NCBI GenBank assembly: GCA_024277515.1
Contig: JAJRVB010000080.1
Coordinates: 1 to 5,837 of the forward strand
From: Nitrospirota bacterium
GTDB taxonomy: Bacteria > Nitrospirota > Thermodesulfovibrionia > UBA6902
DNA length: 5,837 nucleotides
Direction: 5' to 3'
The position numbers and the translations under genes are program-made. Below the pieces are notes generated by a model, which searched no databases, had not been told where the DNA came from, and saw only the letters and a program-made list of their open reading frames with translations. Within the stretch, counting starts at the first letter, position 1; each line of letters starts with the position of its first letter. This document shows, piece by piece, positions 1 through 5,745 of the stretch.

Positions 1-11
1 AATAATAAACA

Positions 12-18
12 GGGAGGG
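12..18 (+). promoter_or_regulatory. Ribosome binding site of the TPR gene
   Basis: GGGAGGG is a strong Shine-Dalgarno match. It lies about 7 bases before the GTG at 26 but only one base before the in-frame GTG at 20. The spacing therefore favours 26 as the start. The reading frame stays open to the left edge of the window, so the upstream end cannot be proved from this sequence alone. Confidence 0.6.
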
Positions 19-25
19 AGTGCTT

Positions 26-613
26 GTGTATGACATACCGAGCCACCCGCTTACATACAAAACAAAACTGCGGGGCTACATCAAAAAATCTCTCGGAGAA
101 ATAGATGAGAAAGAACTGAAAGAGGTTCTGTCACCGCATAACGTTACAAAAGACATGTCATCCCTGGAGGCGGCAAGACTGTACAATCTTGCGCTTAAGT
201 TTACTGAGACACGTATGTTCGACCTGGCCATAAACTCCGCTGTGAAATCCCTGACAGCCGATCCTGACATGGTACAGTCGCATATTCTTCTCGGGTTTCT
301 TTACCTCGAAACAAAAGAGCATGACAGGGCGCTTGAATCTTTTAAAAGGGCGCTTGAAATTGCGCCTGATTCACATGATGCAAAGACAGGTCTTGGCGGA
401 GCCCTCCTGATGAAAGGTGAAATTGAGAAAGCCATCGATATTCTTGAATCCGCGGCCATTGCCAATCCTTACCCTCAAATGACATATTATGAACTTGGCA
501 AGGCATATGAGATGAAGGGGGAAATAGATAGGGCCATGGATATGTACAAAAAGGCGATCGAAAAGATAATCAGCAAAAAAATACTTCCGTCATCCGTTTC
601 CAGGTGTAACTGA
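26..613 (+). CDS. Tetratricopeptide repeat (TPR) protein
   Basis: This is a small soluble helical-repeat protein of about 195 residues, numbered here from the GTG at 20. After a charged N-terminal segment of about 50 residues come four consecutive TPR units at roughly 51-83, 84-117, 118-150 and 151-184. Each shows the TPR pattern of small and aromatic residues, for example LGFLYLETKEHDRALESFKR and LGKAYEMKGEIDRAMDMYKK. TPRs are protein-protein interaction scaffolds; no catalytic motif, signal peptide or membrane segment is visible. A GTG start at 26 is preferred because of the Shine-Dalgarno at 12-18; GTG at 20 or an extension past the left edge is possible. The gene ends 17 bases before the multiheme cytochrome gene, so the two are probably co-transcribed, and a role in cytochrome assembly or complex formation is plausible. 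That role is inferred from position only. Confidence 0.85.
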   Translation: MYDIPSHPLTYKTKLRGYIKKSLGEIDEKELKEVLSPHNVTKDMSSLEAARLYNLALKFTETRMFDLAINSAVKSLTADPDMVQSHILLGFLYLETKEHDRALESFKRALEIAPDSHDAKTGLGGALLMKGEIEKAIDILESAAIANPYPQMTYYELGKAYEMKGEIDRAMDMYKKAIEKIISKKILPSSVSRCN

Positions 614-630
614 TACTCAATATATATTAC

Positions 631-1698
631 ATGCCAGAAAAGCATAATAAAATAATGGCGGCACTCATACGGATACTCATTGCGGCTGCCGCCGTATTCC
701 CGGTAGTTGAGCCTTCGTTCATAATGTCTGCTTATTCAGCTGATGGAGGTATCATTCTGCATTATCCTCCTGATAACGTAGTCATGGAATTTGGTCTTGT
801 GAATATTTCGATGAGTCTGCCTGATGGTTCCGCCGATATCATTGAGGTGCGAAATAATAATGAAAAGGTGGCCGGCATCGTTCCCGGCCCGGGCTTTGAA
901 TGTTTTTCGGTTCCAATAAAGCCGGGTGTCAATAAAATACAGATATCTGTACTGAGGAACGGAAAAAAGGTTTATGATAAGTCCTTGAGTGTTTTCCGAA
1001 GATCGGACCTTGAGAGTAAATACAGGGAACCGCCGGCCGGTTTCAGAAAGGATTACTTTCATATGAGGGACAATGTCCAGTGCAGGGAGTGTCATGTCCT
1101 TGAGGCGAGAGAGTCTGACAAAAAACCGGTAAATCCTGAGTCATTTATTGTACAGGCATTTGATGAAAAGGCGGTCATATCCGCTACCTCTACATGCTAT
1201 TCATGTCATAAAGAGATAGCCTCCGCGCCGTATGTTCACGGGCCTGTTGCCGTCTGGAGCTGTGTAAGCTGCCATGATGCTGATTCTGAACCGAAATACT
1301 CCGTAAAGAAGCCGGATGCGGAAGTATGTTTCGGGTGTCACAGGGAACAGAAAAATAACTGGGCAGCCAAAAAATATACGCATGGCCCGGTTACCATAGG
1401 CAAATGTGCTATATGCCACAGTCCCCATTCTGCGGATTACCCGTTCAATCTGTATAAATCCACCTGGGACCTCTGCGTGAACTGTCATGCAGAAAAGGGG
1501 AGCGGGAAACATGTGCTCGGGGATTCATTTTCAACTGAGGGACATCCGACGCGGGACAGACCCGATCCCCTCAGAAACGGCAAGGAACTTTCATGCGCGA
1601 GCTGCCATGACCCTCACGCATCCAATTATCCTCATCTCTGGGCCTTTGAGGTTCAGACCATATTCGAGCTCTGCAAGAAGTGCCACTATGACAAGTAG
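631..1698 (+). CDS. Exported octaheme c-type cytochrome (doubled CXXCH family)
   Basis: A 355-residue periplasmic or surface electron-transfer protein. The N-terminus is signal-peptide-like: basic residues K4, H5, K7 and R14, a hydrophobic stretch to about V26, and a likely cut in the A-Y-S-A region near residues 36-37. Residues about 40-125 are rich in short beta-strands and resemble an Ig-like sandwich. The rest holds eight CXXCH heme-attachment motifs starting at C151, C189, C211, C233, C259, C282, C322 and C348. The HGPV-x(n)-CXXCH pattern occurs twice (H203, H251) and is typical of doubled-CXXCH cytochromes. The heme region contains exactly eight other histidines (144, 203, 251, 266, 294, 305, 329, 335), enough for all hemes to be bis-His ligated. 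The stop codon lies inside the target duplication of a mobile element. No clear Shine-Dalgarno precedes ATG 631; ATG 655 (M9) is an alternative start that keeps the signal peptide. The redox partner is unknown. Confidence 0.93.
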   Translation: MPEKHNKIMAALIRILIAAAAVFPVVEPSFIMSAYSADGGIILHYPPDNVVMEFGLVNISMSLPDGSADIIEVRNNNEKVAGIVPGPGFECFSVPIKPGVNKIQISVLRNGKKVYDKSLSVFRRSDLESKYREPPAGFRKDYFHMRDNVQCRECHVLEARESDKKPVNPESFIVQAFDEKAVISATSTCYSCHKEIASAPYVHGPVAVWSCVSCHDADSEPKYSVKKPDAEVCFGCHREQKNNWAAKKYTHGPVTIGKCAICHSPHSADYPFNLYKSTWDLCVNCHAEKGSGKHVLGDSFSTEGHPTRDRPDPLRNGKELSCASCHDPHASNYPHLWAFEVQTIFELCKKCHYDK

Positions 1699-1701
1699 TG
1701 C
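1694..1701 (+). repeat. Left target-site duplication of the MITE
   Basis: AGTAGTGC is repeated exactly at 1876-1883, directly outside both ends of the inverted repeat. This copy contains the TAG stop codon (1696-1698) of the cytochrome gene. Confidence 0.8.
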
Positions 1702-1722
1702 GTAACTATTCAGTTACGGGTA
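1702..1722 (+). repeat. Left terminal inverted repeat of the MITE
   Basis: It starts GTAACTATTCAG and matches the reverse complement of 1855-1874 with three mismatches across 1703-1722. It also contains its own small hairpin: with the neighbouring C1701, CGTAACT (1701-1707) pairs perfectly with AGTTACG (1712-1718) across a 4-base loop. This hairpin would sit immediately after the cytochrome stop codon in the mRNA. Confidence 0.75.
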
Positions 1723-1854
1723 ATAATACCAGGCAAGCAAAGATAAAATATTAAAAATAAAAAATCAAAATTATGGAAGGGTTTTTATAATATAAATAAA
1801 TTTCCTTAATTTTGATCTATGGTTTTTGATTTTTACATTTCACTGTCCAACTTA

Positions 1855-1875
1855 TACCTGTTACTGAATCGTTAG
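1855..1875 (-). repeat. Right terminal inverted repeat of the MITE
   Basis: Read on the minus strand it begins CTAACGATTCAGTAAC, the counterpart of the left end. The three differences from the left repeat, plus the unpaired terminal base, suggest an old or decayed copy, or naturally asymmetric ends. Confidence 0.75.
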
Positions 1876-1883
1876 AGTAGTGC
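1876..1883 (+). repeat. Right target-site duplication of the MITE
   Basis: AGTAGTGC, identical to 1694-1701. The duplication is still perfect although the terminal repeats differ from each other, which suggests the insertion is not very old. Confidence 0.8.
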
Positions 1884-1892
1884 TCATACTTT

Positions 1893-1922
1893 TTGGATTT
1901 AAATATTTTAAATTGTTATAAT
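1893..1922 (+). promoter_or_regulatory. Candidate sigma70 promoter for the YkgJ-family gene
   Basis: A perfect TATAAT at 1917-1922 lies 18 bases after a weak -35 match, TTGGAT at 1893-1898. Transcription would start near 1929, about 30 bases before ATG 1959, leaving room for the AAGGAG ribosome site at 1944-1949. The -35 box begins ten bases after the MITE's right duplication, so the promoter belongs to the original intergenic DNA and not to the element. In AT-rich DNA a chance TATAAT is common, so confidence is moderate. Confidence 0.45.
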
Positions 1923-1958
1923 TCTTAATTCCACTTAAAATTCAAGGAGTCAGATAAA

Positions 1959-2765
1959 ATGAGTAAAATGGATGCGGTCATCCCGACAAAGCTGTCACTG
2001 GAGTCAAAATTCAGGTTCAGATGCCACAAGGGCATAAAGTGCTTTACCAGTTGCTGCAAAGACATAGAAATTCTTCTTACCCCCTATGATGTCGTACGAT
2101 TGAAGAAGAGGCTGAACATGTCTTCTGATGATTTTCTCGGCAGATACACGCGCATGAAGACCGATGAGAAATCCTCTCACCCGTATGCTTACCTCAGAAT
2201 GAACGATGATGAGGAGAAGAAATGTCCCTTTGTCACAGAGGACGGGTGCACTGTATATACTGACCGGCCGGCCAACTGCCGTTATTACCCGATAGGTCAG
2301 GGTACGATCAAGAAGGAGGGTAAGGAGGGGCCGTTTCAGCAGGAATTTTATTTCTTTATAAAGGAACCTCACTGCTACGGGTATCATGAAAAAAAGCAAT
2401 GGACAGTCGATGCATGGAGGAAAGATCAGGAGGTTGATCTGTATGACGGGATAAACAGGGAGTGGAAGGCAATTCAACTAAGGCGGAACCTGCCCAGCGA
2501 GCCTGAACTGGATCCGCGCAAACAGATCCAGTTTTATATGGCGAGCTATAACCTCGATAAATTCAGGGATTTTATCTTTGGCAGTGAATTTCTGAATGTA
2601 TTCGATATTGATGATGAGACCGTGGAAAAGATCAGGACGGATGATGTTGAACTCATACAGTTCGGCGTGAAATATATTAAATATCTCATGATGCTTGAGG
2701 AATCCCTGAAGCTCAAAAAAGATGCGGAGAAGTACAGAAAAAAAGATAACGACGGACCGGAATAG
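1959..2765 (+). CDS. YkgJ-family cysteine-cluster protein
   Basis: A 268-residue cytoplasmic protein, with no signal peptide or membrane segment. The N-terminal part carries the YkgJ (CxxCxxCC-type) signature: C22, C28, C32 and C33 in a segment of the form F-R-C-H-K-G-I-K-C-F-T-S-C-C. Second and third groups follow at C89, C97 and C107 (CPFVTEDGC, then RPANCRYYPIG), and C139. The family is thought to bind zinc or an iron-sulfur cluster; its biochemical role is not settled. Residues about 150-268 form a charged, mainly helical C-terminal extension with no motif I recognise. ATG 1959 has AAGGAG at 1944-1949 with good spacing, so the start is secure. The gene may begin a new transcription unit after the mobile element and lies 56 bases before the thiolase gene, so co-transcription is possible. 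Its function relative to the downstream enzymes is unknown. Confidence 0.85.
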   Translation: MSKMDAVIPTKLSLESKFRFRCHKGIKCFTSCCKDIEILLTPYDVVRLKKRLNMSSDDFLGRYTRMKTDEKSSHPYAYLRMNDDEEKKCPFVTEDGCTVYTDRPANCRYYPIGQGTIKKEGKEGPFQQEFYFFIKEPHCYGYHEKKQWTVDAWRKDQEVDLYDGINREWKAIQLRRNLPSEPELDPRKQIQFYMASYNLDKFRDFIFGSEFLNVFDIDDETVEKIRTDDVELIQFGVKYIKYLMMLEESLKLKKDAEKYRKKDNDGPE

Positions 2766-2772
2766 ACAGGAC

Positions 2773-2786
2773 CAGTACTGTATAAT
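2773..2786 (+). promoter_or_regulatory. Palindrome next to a -10-like box before the thiolase gene
   Basis: CAGTACTG (2773-2780) is a perfect 8-base palindrome directly followed by TATAAT (2781-2786). The layout resembles an operator overlapping a promoter, but no -35 match exists at 15-18 bases upstream. It may be chance, or the promoter may depend on an activator. Confidence 0.2.
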
Positions 2787-2821
2787 AATTTGTTTAACAG
2801 GAAATTAAAGGAGGAATTATT

Positions 2822-3616
2822 ATGGATTGGGGAATGAAAAATCGCCTGGCACAGATCATCAAACCTGACGGACACTGCTTCTTTCTCCCTATTGACCACG
2901 GATATTTTCTGGGGCCTACGAGCCGTCTCGAAAAACCCGCTGAAACCATTAAACCGATTGTTTCATATGCTGACGCCCTCTTTGTCACGAGAGGGGTATT
3001 GCGCAGCGCGATAGATCCTGTACGGAGCAAGCCGGTTATTCTCAGGGTATCGGGCGGGTCAAGTGTGATCGGGGAGGACCTGGCAAATGAGGAATTGACC
3101 ACATCAATAGAGGAGATTCTGCGATTGAATGTTTCCGCTGTCGGCATGTCGATATTTGTAGGGAGTAAATACGAGAAACAGACACTCACAAATCTTTCCA
3201 CCCTGGTCAATGAGTGTGAAGATTACGGCATACCGGTGATGGCGGTCACTGCAGTAGGGAAAGAGCTTGCCAAACGGGACGCCCGGTATCTTTCTTTATG
3301 CTGCAGAATAGCCGCGGAGCTCGGCGCAAGGGTAGTCAAAACATACTGGTGTGAAGATTTTGACAAGGTGACTGGAGGATGTCCGGTCCCCATCGTTATA
3401 GCCGGAGGACCGAGGTGCAAGACGGAACTGGAAGTTTTTAACTTTGTGCATGACGGTATTCAGAAAGGGGCAATCGGTATAAACCTCGGCAGGAATGTAT
3501 GGCAGCATAAATATCCGGTGGCCATGATGAGGGCGCTGCATGCGGTCATCCATAAAAAAGCTGCACCAAAAGAGGCCAGTGAGCTGTTTAAGGAATTAAA
3601 AAACAAGTCAGGATAA
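2822..3616 (+). CDS. LsrF-like class I thiolase/aldolase (DhnA family)
   Basis: A 264-residue TIM-barrel enzyme of the DhnA/LsrF class I aldolase family. Stretches recalled from E. coli LsrF are kept in order: DWGMKNRL at the start, IDHGYFLGPT (24-33), TRGVLR (56-61), MAVTAVGK (140-147), VVKTYW (171-176), GCPVPIVIAGG (186-196) and GRNVWQ (223-228). K173 is the expected Schiff-base lysine; AGG and GRN are the expected phosphate-binding loops. LsrF transfers an acetyl group from 3-hydroxy-5-phosphonooxypentane-2,4-dione to CoA, giving acetyl-CoA and DHAP. The E. coli protein has about 30 more N-terminal residues; here an in-frame TAA at 2795 and AAAGGAGG at 2807-2814 prove the shorter start. 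No lsr transporter, LsrK, LsrR or LsrG gene is present, so autoinducer-2 use is unlikely. Only 15 bases separate it from the dehydrogenase gene. A different substrate, such as that of 2-amino-3,7-dideoxyheptulosonate synthase, cannot be excluded. Confidence 0.85.
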   Translation: MDWGMKNRLAQIIKPDGHCFFLPIDHGYFLGPTSRLEKPAETIKPIVSYADALFVTRGVLRSAIDPVRSKPVILRVSGGSSVIGEDLANEELTTSIEEILRLNVSAVGMSIFVGSKYEKQTLTNLSTLVNECEDYGIPVMAVTAVGKELAKRDARYLSLCCRIAAELGARVVKTYWCEDFDKVTGGCPVPIVIAGGPRCKTELEVFNFVHDGIQKGAIGINLGRNVWQHKYPVAMMRALHAVIHKKAAPKEASELFKELKNKSG

Positions 3617-3631
3617 CTGAGAGAAATACGT

Positions 3632-4684
3632 ATGGACAAATCGGGCCGTGACATGAACGTGTTGATGTATTACAACAACAATGACGTGAGGCTTGAAAAA
3701 ATGCCTCTGCCCGTGGCAGGGCCGCGGGAGCTTCTCGTCAAGGTCCATGCGAGCGGTATTTGCGGCAGTGATGTAATGGAATGGTACCGCGTCAGGAAGG
3801 CCCCGCGTGTCCTCGGACATGAGATCACGGGTGAGATTGTGGAAGCAGGTGAGGGTGTTGAAAATTACATCGTCGGAGACAGGGTGTTTGTCTCCCACCA
3901 TGTCCCGTGTAATACATGTGACTACTGTCTCCATGGATACCATACCGCATGTGAAACCCTGCACAGCACCAATTATGACCCCGGAGGATTCTCGGAATAT
4001 ATACGTATTCCCGCCATAAATGTTGAGAGCGGAGTCTACATCCTCCCTGATGACATTTCCTATGAGGAGGGGACGTTTATCGAACCCCTTGCCTGTGTTG
4101 TCAGGGGGCAGAGACTGGCAGCCCTCAAACCCGGGCAGACGGTCCTTGTGATTGGAAGCGGGATATCCGGACTTATACATATTAACCTGGCGCGCGCGCT
4201 TGGAGCTGGAAGGATAATAGCGACAGACCTCAATGAGTACCGGCTTGACGCGGCAATACGTTTCGGAGCCGACGTGGTAATAAATGCTGCTGAGAAATTG
4301 CCGAAACGATTGGCGGAGCTGAACGATAACAGGCTTGCGGACCTTGTAATCGTGTGTACCGGGGCCTTCTCCGCCTCGACTGAGGCCCTGAAATGTGTTG
4401 AAAGGGGCGGGACGGTTTTATATTTTGCCGTGCCTGAACCAGAAGTCATGGTCCCTGTGCCCATGAATGACCTCTGGCGCAACGAAATTACATTAATGAC
4501 CTCATACGGGGCCGGTCCTGCGGACCTTGAGGTTGCCCTGAAAATGATCAGCAGCCGAAGGGTACGGTTGCTCGATATGATTACCCACAGGCTGAGCTTT
4601 GAGGAAGGTGGTCTGGGATTTCGGCTCGTGGCAGAGGCCAGGGACTCCATTAAAGTGATTTTCGAGCCGCAGAGAAAACAGTGA
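3632..4684 (+). CDS. Zinc-dependent medium-chain alcohol/polyol dehydrogenase
   Basis: A 350-residue oxidoreductase of the medium-chain dehydrogenase family, nearest in style to sorbitol and threonine dehydrogenases. The GroES-like N-terminal domain holds the catalytic zinc ligands C44 (in SGICGSD), H63-E64 (GHE) and E151. The structural zinc site is complete: C93, C96, C99 and C107. The Rossmann fold has the GxGxxG motif at 175-180 (VIGSGISG). D199 at the end of the second strand suggests preference for NAD over NADP. It should oxidise a secondary alcohol reversibly; the substrate is not visible from sequence. The stop codon of the thiolase gene is in the same frame at 3614, so ATG 3632 is the first possible ATG, with a weak GAGAG at 3619-3623. 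ATG 3653 (M8) also gives a typical family N-terminus. Close spacing places it in the thiolase operon. Confidence 0.9.
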   Translation: MDKSGRDMNVLMYYNNNDVRLEKMPLPVAGPRELLVKVHASGICGSDVMEWYRVRKAPRVLGHEITGEIVEAGEGVENYIVGDRVFVSHHVPCNTCDYCLHGYHTACETLHSTNYDPGGFSEYIRIPAINVESGVYILPDDISYEEGTFIEPLACVVRGQRLAALKPGQTVLVIGSGISGLIHINLARALGAGRIIATDLNEYRLDAAIRFGADVVINAAEKLPKRLAELNDNRLADLVIVCTGAFSASTEALKCVERGGTVLYFAVPEPEVMVPVPMNDLWRNEITLMTSYGAGPADLEVALKMISSRRVRLLDMITHRLSFEEGGLGFRLVAEARDSIKVIFEPQRKQ

Positions 4685-4762
4685 CCGGTAATCGGTTCCG
4701 GATTTGAAGCCAATATACAAATACAGACAAAAAGATCAGGAGTATAAAAAGGGAGGAAATAT

Positions 4763-5674
4763 ATGTCTCTGGTAGTAGTCGGTTCTGTTGCATTTGATTC
4801 AGTAAAAACCCCGTTTGGCGAAGTAGATGAAGTGCTCGGCGGCTCGGCCACATATTTTTCTACCGCTGCGAGCTACTTTACGGATGTGTCGCTCGTTGCC
4901 GTAGTGGGAACAGACTTTCCCGACAAACACCTCACGTTTCTCAAGAGCCGCAAAATAGATATAGAGGGCATAGAAAAGTCGGAAGGCAAGACGTTCCGCT
5001 GGAAAGGGGAGTATGGATTCGAGTTGAACGAGGCGCGCACCCTTGATACGCAGCTCAACGTATTTCAGTCCTTCAGACCAAAGCTCCCTGAGAGCTATAA
5101 GGATAAAAAGGTCGTGTTTCTGGCAAATATCGACCCTGATCTGCAGAGGGATGTCCTCAGTCAGGTGAATGAGCCCGCGCTGGTTGCGTGTGATACCATG
5201 AACTTCTGGATAGAGGGGAAAAAGGAGTCTCTTCTCAAAACTCTCAAACTGGTCGATATACTTCTCATAAACGATGGAGAGGCGAGGGAACTTTCCGGAG
5301 AGCCGAATCTGGTAAAGGCCGCACACATCATACATGACATGGGCCCGCGGACCCTGATCATAAAGCGTGGAGAATACGGCGCCCTGATGTTTCAGGACAA
5401 CCGGATATTTTCGGCGCCGGCATTTCCCCTTGAGGCCGTTTATGACCCGACAGGGGCTGGAGACTGCTTTGCAGGAGGTTTTATGGGATATCTTTCGAGT
5501 ACGATGAACTTTGAAGAGGCAGGCATCCGCAAGGCGATTATTTTTGGGAGTGTTATGGCTTCATTTAATGTAGAGGCATTCAGTCTTGACAAGATAAAGA
5601 GCCTTGATTATAAGGAGATTGAAAACCGTTTTCAGGATTTCAGGAGACTGACCCATTTTGAAGACTTGACGTAG
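4763..5674 (+). CDS. PfkB-family sugar or nucleoside kinase
   Basis: A 303-residue cytoplasmic ATP-dependent kinase of the ribokinase/PfkB family, of full normal length. The N-terminal substrate-binding glycine pair is G26-G27 in LGGSATYFS. The middle part contains NDGEA (170-174), matching the family NxxE element that organises magnesium. The C-terminal signature DPTGAGDCFAGGF (228-240) contains the anion hole and the catalytic base D234. Possible substrates are ribose-like sugars, adenosine or other nucleosides, or deoxypentoses; sequence alone does not decide. The start is well supported by GGGAGG at 4751-4756, six bases before the ATG. It lies 78 bases after the dehydrogenase gene with no convincing terminator between, so it is likely in the same operon and may phosphorylate the compound that the dehydrogenase and thiolase process. 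The stop codon overlaps the region used by the next promoter. Confidence 0.9.
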   Translation: MSLVVVGSVAFDSVKTPFGEVDEVLGGSATYFSTAASYFTDVSLVAVVGTDFPDKHLTFLKSRKIDIEGIEKSEGKTFRWKGEYGFELNEARTLDTQLNVFQSFRPKLPESYKDKKVVFLANIDPDLQRDVLSQVNEPALVACDTMNFWIEGKKESLLKTLKLVDILLINDGEARELSGEPNLVKAAHIIHDMGPRTLIIKRGEYGALMFQDNRIFSAPAFPLEAVYDPTGAGDCFAGGFMGYLSSTMNFEEAGIRKAIIFGSVMASFNVEAFSLDKIKSLDYKEIENRFQDFRRLTHFEDLT

Positions 5675-5694
5675 CGCCGGAAGAGTTATATTAT
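5666..5694 (+). promoter_or_regulatory. Sigma70-like promoter for the HDOD gene
   Basis: TTGACG at 5666-5671 (5 of 6 to the -35 consensus) and TATTAT at 5689-5694 (5 of 6 to the -10 consensus) are separated by the ideal 17 bases. The -35 box lies in the final codons of the kinase gene, directly before its TAG stop. Transcription would start near 5701, about 45 bases before ATG 5746. The arrangement implies that the HDOD gene can be expressed independently of the metabolic genes. A perfect palindrome, ATCAATTGAT (5693-5702), overlaps the end of the -10 box and the expected start point and could be an operator. Confidence 0.55.
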
Positions 5695-5745
5695 CAATTG
5701 ATTATTTCAGATGATAATTTCAGCGGCATGAGTAGGGAAACAACA

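Larger units (their letters stand above)
1702..1875. mobile_element. 174-bp MITE-like element with terminal inverted repeats and 8-bp target duplication
   Basis: A short, AT-rich, non-coding element. The ends form terminal inverted repeats, 1703-1722 and 1855-1874, matching at 17 of 20 positions; the outermost bases (G1702, G1875) do not pair. Further in, 1764-1778 pairs with 1802-1816 at 14 of 15 positions around a loop of about 23 bases (1779-1801), so the whole element is a long imperfect palindrome centred near 1789. Exact 8-bp direct repeats (AGTAGTGC) flank it. These are the marks of a miniature inverted-repeat transposable element moved in trans by a full-length relative. An 8-bp duplication and a GTAA left end fit the IS66 family as I know it, but the right end reads CTAA inward, so the family assignment is tentative. 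No open frame of note lies inside. The empty site can be reconstructed by removing the element and one duplication. Confidence 0.8.

Noticed and set aside
1487..1705. A plus-strand open frame in another frame inside the cytochrome gene
   Set aside because: It overlaps the last heme motifs of a clearly real gene, and its translation shows no family features.
1701..1718. Rho-independent terminator after the cytochrome gene
   Set aside because: The 7-bp hairpin is perfect but A/T-containing and is not followed by a run of T; it is better explained as part of the mobile element's left end.
2004..2899. Minus-strand open frames opposite the YkgJ gene and the following gap
   Set aside because: Translations are low-complexity mirror products of the coding strand with no recognisable domain.
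4682..4698. Terminator between the dehydrogenase and kinase genes
   Set aside because: The CCGG-rich repeat gives at most a 4-bp stem and has no T-tract.
3608..4851. Long open frames on the minus strand opposite the dehydrogenase gene and the start of the kinase gene
   Set aside because: They lie antisense to a gene with complete zinc-binding and Rossmann motifs, show no family resemblance, and have no convincing ribosome sites.
2822..5674. An autoinducer-2 (lsr) operon
   Set aside because: Only an LsrF-like enzyme is present. The kinase is of the PfkB type, not the FGGY type of LsrK, and no transporter, regulator or LsrG gene is seen.
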